The notes under the pieces were generated by a model, which was not told the origin of the DNA, searched no databases, and saw nothing but the letters and a program-made list of their open reading frames with translations. Both the position numbers and the translations under genes were made by a program. Source: Chloroflexota bacterium (GTDB taxonomy: Bacteria > Chloroflexota > Limnocylindria > Limnocylindrales > CSP1-4). Taken from it: 9,621 bases of DNA. Position 1 is the stretch's first letter, and every line of letters begins with the position of its first letter. Positions 7,601 through 9,621 of this stretch are shown in pieces. The stretch is taken from assembly GCA_021786915.1 (NCBI GenBank), contig JAJYMP010000359.1:1-9621 (forward strand), read 5' to 3'.

Positions 7601-8007
7601 CCCAGGCGCAGGTCGGCCAGGGGCTCCCCGCGGAACAGCGCGAGAGCCGCGGCCAGGCGCTCGGACTGCTGGAGCGGCGCTGCCGTTCGCGCACCCGCCA
7701 CGAGGCTCTCGACGCGATGGACATCCACGTCGTCATCCGGATGCAGCTCGAGTCGATAGCCCGGCGCGACCGTCTGGAGTCGCGAGCCGAGCAGCTTCCG
7801 CAGCGCCGAGATGTAGCCGTGCAGCGCAGTGCGTGCGGTCGGCGGCGGCTCTCCACCCCACAGCAGCTCGATCAGCTCGTCGGTCGCGACGACCTCGCCG
7901 GCACGGAGCAGGAGGAGCGCAAGCAGGGCGCGCGGCTTCGGCCGAGCGGGCGCGAGCTCCGCCCCGCCCTCCTCCACCTCAAGCCTGCCGAGGAGACGGA
8001 ACTGCAT
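4645..8007 (-). CDS. SARP-like regulator: winged helix + BTAD + degenerate cyclase domain + NB-ARC-like NTPase + TPR
   Basis: This intact 1120-aa protein has the SARP/AfsR arrangement. Residues 1-90 form an OmpR-type winged-helix DNA-binding domain (MQFRLLGRLEV, ALLALLLLRAGEVV, ELLWGGEPP, ALHGYISALRKLL). About 95-240 is a bacterial transcriptional activation domain (LFRGEPLADL, LREQLMLALYRAGRQADAL, ELGIDPSPSLQRLE). Residues 257-410 resemble a class III nucleotide-cyclase domain (ILTFLSADLAP, RIGLD, HPGQTLVSEATRRLL, LGEHLLTDLA), but the catalytic pattern is eroded. About 430-700 is a STAND NTPase: VGREL (438-442), Walker A GPGGTGKT (463-470, K469), Walker B LLLVLDN (532-538, D537), FLITSR (561-566) and GLPLAIELAASR (633-644). 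From about 800 to 1060 are TPR-like helices for effector binding. Such proteins act as cytoplasmic ATP-dependent switches that activate promoters. ATG 8007 is the first ATG after an in-frame stop; no clear ribosome-binding site precedes it. The gene is divergent from the leader/HTH genes, with SARP-like repeats between them. The target genes and the signal are unknown. Confidence 0.93.
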   Translation of the reverse strand: MQFRLLGRLEVEEGGAELAPARPKPRALLALLLLRAGEVVATDELIELLWGGEPPPTARTALHGYISALRKLLGSRLQTVAPGYRLELHPDDDVDVHRVESLVAGARTAAPLQQSERLAAALALFRGEPLADLRLGGADLAGQVARLEDLQLGILEQKAGADLALGRHEELIPELQQMLAEHPLRERLREQLMLALYRAGRQADALQVAQQVRRALADELGIDPSPSLQRLERQILEQDPGLDAPGPLVIEPPAPGSILTFLSADLAPLHRHGQSRRGADAERSQSLRAVVPRHHGVVIAEDPLTATFRRSSDAADAALDMQAATRHLDARPRIGLDSAAASGRGEWRREPGARSAGHLRRAAHPGQTLVSEATRRLLEDTARHDLGIVDLGEHLLTDLAPARHVYQLDDPRRPSRYPPIPSLETRPVSLPPQPTSLVGRELETDAIAELVASGAERIVTLTGPGGTGKTRLALHAAAELVDRFPDGIHLVELAPLADPSLVGPTVSRALDTGRTSAAAVRGRPVELEDLELLLVLDNFEHLLAAAPAIGRLARESPLVRFLITSRAPLQIPGERVYEIGPLATPPDIGDPARLMAFDSVLLFTDRARALRPEFTVNAANARAVADLCVALDGLPLAIELAASRVAVLPPAAFTERLDRRLELLDAGLRAASPRHESLRATIAWSHDLLEERERRLFERLAVFAGGADLEAVEAVCGDGIDVVRALASLVDLSLVRAAGDVQRPRFSMLDTIRGFAADLLLKGASAREVRARHASHFLSLAERAEPHLRGDPGGWLDRLEVDLDNLRAALGHLAAEGDAEAQQALAGALWRFWYLRGHLSEGRSRLEAALERDPRPTPARGKALIGAAVMAMNLGDTDAAMRRAQEGLSLHRSLGDRWGAAYCGFMLGNATDAAGDPPRAQELFADSIRVFRELADEHSALLAVRSLANSLEDSGDRVRAATLLADSLRLARATHNPRLEASILGTLGAYAYDEGRLSDSLWMLRESLRIHAEQGDHLDSAVDLARAARVLAMTGNSGVALRLLASLSTVRQEIGGRRALVAGITDETVARVRRQLDAVALDAEWRFGEALSIADALALALEALPSPSAAGAPGVAPRPA

Positions 8008-8015
8008 ATGGCGCC

Positions 8016-8021
8016 ATTCTC
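8016..8021 (-). promoter_or_regulatory. Possible -10 element for the large regulator gene
   Basis: On the minus strand GAGAAT (four of six to TATAAT), preceded by TGT as in an extended -10, lies about 9 bases before the regulator's ATG and 14 bases from the nearest operator-like repeat. The leader would be almost nil. No good -35 is seen, which would fit an activator-dependent promoter. This is a weak prediction. Confidence 0.25.
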
Positions 8022-8035
8022 ACATCGGTGTCACG

Positions 8036-8068
8036 CGTGTTAGCGCCGCCTCAGGTTCGCGTTAGTCC
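8036..8068. promoter_or_regulatory. Three 11-bp-phased direct repeats, candidate SARP operator
   Basis: Octamers CGTGTTAG (8036-8043), CGCCTCAG (8047-8054) and CGCGTTAG (8058-8065) begin exactly 11 bases apart. The outer two differ at one base; the middle one matches the third at six of eight positions. SARP regulators (ActII-ORF4, DnrI, AfsR) are known to bind short direct repeats spaced 11 or 22 bp, on one face of the helix, next to the -10 region. The block sits in the 144-bp gap between the divergent regulator and leader/HTH genes, 28-58 bases from the regulator start. Repeats and spacing are seen directly; binding by the neighbouring regulator is inferred. A weak -10-like TCGAAT at 8082-8087 lies on the plus-strand side. 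Confidence 0.45.
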
Positions 8069-8138
8069 CCGGCCCCAGGGTTCGAATGCGGCGATGGTCC
8101 CCCTCGGCGCCAGACCGCGCCAAGGCCATCCCGGTCTC

Positions 8139-8148
8139 GGAGGAGGTG
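8139..8148 (+). promoter_or_regulatory. Very strong ribosome-binding site for the 14-codon leader ORF
   Basis: GGAGGAGGTG ends three bases before ATG 8152, with the AGGAGG core (8141-8146) at 5-base spacing. It is among the best Shine-Dalgarno sequences in the window, yet it serves a 14-codon ORF and not the ATG of the HTH gene 60 bases further on. Confidence 0.7.
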
Positions 8149-8151
8149 CGA

Positions 8152-8196
8152 ATGCGACTCGACGCCTGGCATCGACTGGCGGACGGGGCCGCCTGA
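8152..8196 (+). CDS. 14-residue leader ORF in frame with the downstream HTH gene
   Basis: ATG 8152 with an ideal ribosome-binding site encodes MRLDAWHRLADGAA and stops at TGA 8194-8196. Only five codons (PAQAG) separate this stop from ATG 8212 of the HTH gene, in the same frame. It may be a translated leader that couples or attenuates expression of the HTH gene, an N-terminal exten­sion reached by readthrough of TGA, or the real start of a 112-aa protein broken by a nonsense mutation or a base-call error. There is no homology evidence to decide between these. Confidence 0.5.
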   Translation: MRLDAWHRLADGAA

Positions 8197-8211
8197 CCTG
8201 CGCAGGCGGGC

Positions 8212-8490
8212 ATGGCATTGACGGGGCAGGTGGCCGACGTGCCGATCTCGGATCTATCGCTGATCGAGGAGCGCATCGTGCGACTCATCCTCGCCGGGCG
8301 AGGCATCGCCGAGATCGCAGAAGAGCTCGGAACCGATCGCCGACTCGTCATCTGGCACATCGACCGAGCCATGGGAAAGCTCGGCAAAGCCAGGGCGGTG
8401 CACTCCCGGCTCAGGCGAGCGTTGTCCGCCGAGCCATCCCTGGCGCGACCGGACACCCAAGCCAACGTCGCAGACCGCCGTGCGCCCTGA
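8212..8490 (+). CDS. Small LuxR/GerE-type helix-turn-helix protein
   Basis: This 92-aa protein's residues 15-66 resemble the C-terminal DNA-binding domain of LuxR/FixJ/GerE regulators: LSLIEERIVRLILAGRGIAEIAEEL for helices 1-2 (family LTpRE.eVL.l.a.G.s..EIA..L), then TDRRLVIWHIDRAMGKLGKA for the recognition helix (family s..TVk.Hl..i..KLg). There is no receiver or ligand-binding domain, so it would be a stand-alone DNA-binding protein or a remnant of one. The canonical TVK.H is replaced by LVIWHI. ATG 8212 has only a weak GCAGG (8202-8206) upstream; the strong ribosome-binding site belongs to the in-frame leader 60 bases earlier, so translation may depend on it. It is divergent from the large regulator and upstream of two secreted-protein genes, which it may control; this is inference. 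Confidence 0.68.
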   Translation: MALTGQVADVPISDLSLIEERIVRLILAGRGIAEIAEELGTDRRLVIWHIDRAMGKLGKARAVHSRLRRALSAEPSLARPDTQANVADRRAP

Positions 8491-8527
8491 CCTATCGACC
8501 GGAAGCGGGGTGCTTGGTGGAAGGGGC

Positions 8528-8545
8528 GGCCCCGAGGGCGGGGCT
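8528..8545 (+). terminator. Short GC stem-loop after the HTH gene
   Basis: GGCCCCG (8528-8534) pairs with CGGGGCT (8539-8545) around an AGGG loop, six Watson-Crick pairs plus one G-T. It begins 37 bases after the HTH stop. It lacks a T-tract, so it is a weak terminator or mRNA-stability candidate. Confidence 0.28.
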
Positions 8546-8618
8546 CCACGCCAGATCCCGTCGAGCGGCCCCGACCGGCCAGATCGCAACAAGCCATCGA
8601 ACTCGCAAGGAGGTTCTC

Positions 8619-9020
8619 ATGCAGCGTCACGCGTCCCCCCGCGATGGGCGGCTCCTGCTCGCAGCCCCGCTCGGACTGATCCTCGCCGCGACCCTGGCTG
8701 TTCCCGTGTTCGCACACACCCACACCGCTGGGCCATCGGCCAACCGCGAGGGTCGCTTCGCAGGCGAGGCCCAGGTGCTGGCCGATGGCCAGCTCCACCC
8801 CGGGTTCGTCTACGACGCGTCGACTGGGACTGCCACATCGTGCGGCCGGACGGGTGACCCCGCCGCCGGAGGGATGGGCACGGTCGGACCGGCCTGGTAC
8901 GGCCTCGAAACCGCCCATCACGGGCCGGACATCGGAACCCCCGGCAAGGGAGACGGCTGCTACACCCAGATCAGCACCAACGGCAAGACACCGATCGTTC
9001 GGAACCCGGCCATCCGCTAG
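8619..9020 (+). CDS. Secreted 133-aa protein of unknown function
   Basis: ATG 8619 is set by a perfect AAGGAGG (8607-8613) five bases upstream; the same frame is open far upstream, but that part is only shadow of the regulator gene. Residues 1-32 are a classical signal peptide: basic start (MQRHASPRDGR), hydrophobic core LLLAAPLGLILAATLAVPV and an Ala-type cleavage site VFA before H33. The mature roughly 101-aa protein begins HTHTAGPSA, contains two cysteines (C75 and C114, possibly one disulfide), a paired HH (100-101) and a Gly/aromatic-rich GPAWYGLETAHHGPD segment. No membrane anchor follows, so release outside the cell is likely. I do not recognise a characterised family. It ends at TAG 9018-9020 and is followed at once by a perfect hairpin. 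Confidence 0.85.
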   Translation: MQRHASPRDGRLLLAAPLGLILAATLAVPVFAHTHTAGPSANREGRFAGEAQVLADGQLHPGFVYDASTGTATSCGRTGDPAAGGMGTVGPAWYGLETAHHGPDIGTPGKGDGCYTQISTNGKTPIVRNPAIR

Positions 9021-9022
9021 GC

Positions 9023-9048
9023 CAGGCGCCGATTGTCTTCGGCGCCTG
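9023..9048 (+). terminator. Perfect 10-bp stem-loop between the two secreted-protein genes
   Basis: CAGGCGCCGA (9023-9032) and TCGGCGCCTG (9039-9048) form a perfect 10-bp stem with a 6-base TTGTCT loop, beginning two bases after the stop of the 133-aa protein. There is no T-tract. It could be an intrinsic terminator of the high-GC kind, or an mRNA-stabilising element that lets the two genes be expressed at different levels. Confidence 0.5.
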
Positions 9049-9082
9049 AGGGCGCCGGCGCAAGAGAGACAAGGAGAATGGG

Positions 9083-9331
9083 ATGAATCGAACGTCCAGG
9101 CGGCTTCGGGTGGCGCTAACGACAGGCCTCGTGGCGATTTGCCTCGGCGTCTTCGCCGGGACCGCGTCGGCGGCCCCGAACCCAACCCCGAATGGGTACT
9201 GTGGGGCGAAGAACATGGTCCAGGCGTGGGGCGTCGGCGCCCAGGGCGGCATGGCGAACGCGATGTCGCGCGACAACTCGAACGGCAACGCTGGCATGTT
9301 CACGGCGGTCGGCAACTCGAGCTGCTCCTGA
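9083..9331 (+). CDS. Small secreted 82-aa protein, Gly/Asn/Met-rich, two cysteines in the mature form
   Basis: ATG 9083 lies six bases after AAGGAG (9071-9076); an ATG at 9078 is too close to the ribosome-binding site and stops after two codons. Residues 1-30 are a clear signal peptide (MNRTSRRLR, core VALTTGLVAICLGVFAG, cleavage TASA before A31). The mature peptide is about 52 aa, near-neutral, rich in Gly, Asn, Ala and Met, with C40 near its start and C81 near its end, suggesting one disulfide closing the chain. The segment GGMANAMSRDNSNGNAGMFTAV resembles small secreted proteins of unknown function that I recall from high-GC Gram-positives (A-M-x-x-x-N-x-x-G-N-A-G-M-x-x-A-V); that likeness is from memory only. 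Function is unknown: structural, antimicrobial or signalling roles are all possible. The gene lies 62 bases after the 133-aa gene and before a strong hairpin. Confidence 0.82.
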   Translation: MNRTSRRLRVALTTGLVAICLGVFAGTASAAPNPTPNGYCGAKNMVQAWGVGAQGGMANAMSRDNSNGNAGMFTAVGNSSCS

Positions 9332-9364
9332 CGGGGAGGCTCGCGCTCGTCCGCCGACTGATTG

Positions 9365-9396
9365 CCCGGCCGACCTCGTCGAATGGGTCGGCCGGG
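9365..9396 (+). terminator. Strong 11-bp hairpin after the small secreted-protein gene
   Basis: CCCGGCCGACC (9365-9375) pairs perfectly with GGTCGGCCGGG (9386-9396) around a 10-base loop, 33 bases past the stop at 9331. It is followed only by TT, so it is an intrinsic terminator of the high-GC type that lacks a long U-tract. It lies between convergent genes and may act in both directions. Confidence 0.6.
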
Positions 9397-9418
9397 TTCA
9401 GTTGCGCCACGCCCGGCG

Positions 9419-9467
9419 TGTGGGCGGTTCAGTTGAGGAACCGGGACGCCCCGACGAACCGCCCACA
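9419..9467. repeat. Perfect 12-bp inverted repeat at the end of the convergent frame
   Basis: TGTGGGCGGTTC (9419-9430) and GAACCGCCCACA (9456-9467) are exact reverse complements, 25 bases apart. The left arm contains part of the stop codon of the minus-strand frame (9431-9429), so the repeat spans the last codons of that frame and its stop. It could be a second terminator arm or a protein-binding site. Confidence 0.5.
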
Positions 9468-9620
9468 ACGACCGCGCTGTCGAACGTCGCTCGCGCGGAC
9501 GTACTCGTCGATCGTCCAGATGTCGGTGAGGTTCTTGAATCCGAAGCCGCCTGCCGTTCCCGGTCAGGCCGGATCCGGCCACCAGGTTGGACCGCCGGTG
9601 GCGTAGGAGAGCGCATCGAA
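9429..9620 (-). pseudogene. C-terminal part of an unidentified gene with one in-frame TGA
   Basis: On the minus strand one frame runs from the window edge to TGA 9431-9429 and reads FDALSYATGGPTWWPDPA, then TGA (9566-9564), then PGTAGGFGFKNLTDIWTIDE, YVRASDVRQRGRCGRFVGAS, RFLN. Codons on both sides of the internal TGA are mostly G/C-ending, and the amino-acid composition is protein-like, unlike the Arg/Pro/Ser-rich alternatives. The 44 codons after the TGA have no ATG, GTG or TTG start, so they cannot easily be a separate gene. The simplest reading is a gene broken by a nonsense change, or a base error near the adjacent 14-bp palindrome GGCCGGATCCGGCC (9567-9580). I do not recognise the family; most of the gene is outside the window. 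Confidence 0.4.
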
Positions 9621-9621
9621 G

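Noticed and set aside
8077..8089. GGGTTCGAATGCG resembles a tRNA T-loop
   Set aside because: The flanking bases do not form a T-stem, and no acceptor, D or anticodon arms are found around it.
7515..8618. Plus-strand frame continuous with the 133-aa secreted gene
   Set aside because: The upstream part is an antisense shadow of the regulator gene; the AAGGAGG and signal peptide fix the start at 8619.
8040..9185. Long minus-strand open frame (381 codons) opposite the HTH and secreted genes
   Set aside because: Its translation is Arg/Ser/Pro-rich without domains, and the plus strand holds genes with ribosome-binding sites, signal peptides and an HTH domain in the same place.
8194..9566. Genome-wide recoding of TGA to explain the two in-frame TGAs
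   Set aside because: Nearly all the intact genes here end at TGA at the expected place, so TGA works as a normal stop; local readthrough, mutation or error is more likely.
1..9621. CRISPR array, rRNA, phage or integrase genes, or attachment sites
   Set aside because: No regularly spaced long repeats, no rRNA-like stretches and no integrase or phage motifs were seen on either strand.

Overview
The window is very GC-rich with strongly G/C-biased third codon positions. TGA ends almost every gene, and the strong ribosome-binding sites are AAGGAGG-like. Three things point to a high-GC Gram-positive-type lineage, either Actinomycetota or a soil or freshwater Chloroflexota: a SARP-type regulator fused to a cyclase-like domain, an NTPase and TPRs; a GAAC-N4-GTTC SOS box; and an IS1380-type transposase remnant. 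I cannot decide between the two phyla from this sequence alone.

Layout. (1) Positions 1-2479, plus strand: a compact operon made of the end of a precorrin-2 dehydrogenase (siroheme synthase), a uroporphyrinogen-III C-methyltransferase overlapping it by 4 bases, and 22 bases later an NCS1-family purine/cytosine-type permease. The first two enzymes make siroheme, the cofactor of sulfite and nitrite reductases; the permease suggests a nitrogen-acquisition setting. (2) Positions 2480-4644: a gene graveyard. It holds an apparently intact SOS-type promoter in front of a 23-codon stub, the N-terminal remnant of an IS1380-type transposase, the C-terminal part of a secreted Ig-like/PxKF surface protein, and a decayed SnoaL-like fragment. 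(3) Positions 4645-8007, minus strand: one large intact regulator of 1120 aa (winged helix, BTAD, degenerate nucleotide-cyclase domain, NB-ARC-like NTPase, TPRs). (4) Positions 8008-9396, plus strand, divergent from the regulator: a 14-codon leader ORF with a strong ribosome-binding site, then in the same frame after one TGA a small LuxR/GerE-type helix-turn-helix protein, then two small secreted proteins (133 and 82 aa), each with an excellent ribosome-binding site and a clear signal peptide, and each followed by a perfect hairpin. (5) Positions 9397-9621: the end of a convergent minus-strand reading frame interrupted by an in-frame TGA.

The most interesting unit is the divergent one at 4645-9396. 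The gap between the SARP-like regulator and the leader/HTH genes contains three degenerate octamers spaced exactly 11 bp apart, the geometry of SARP operators. A working model, which is inference, is that the large ATP-dependent regulator controls itself and the HTH/secreted-protein genes opposite it.
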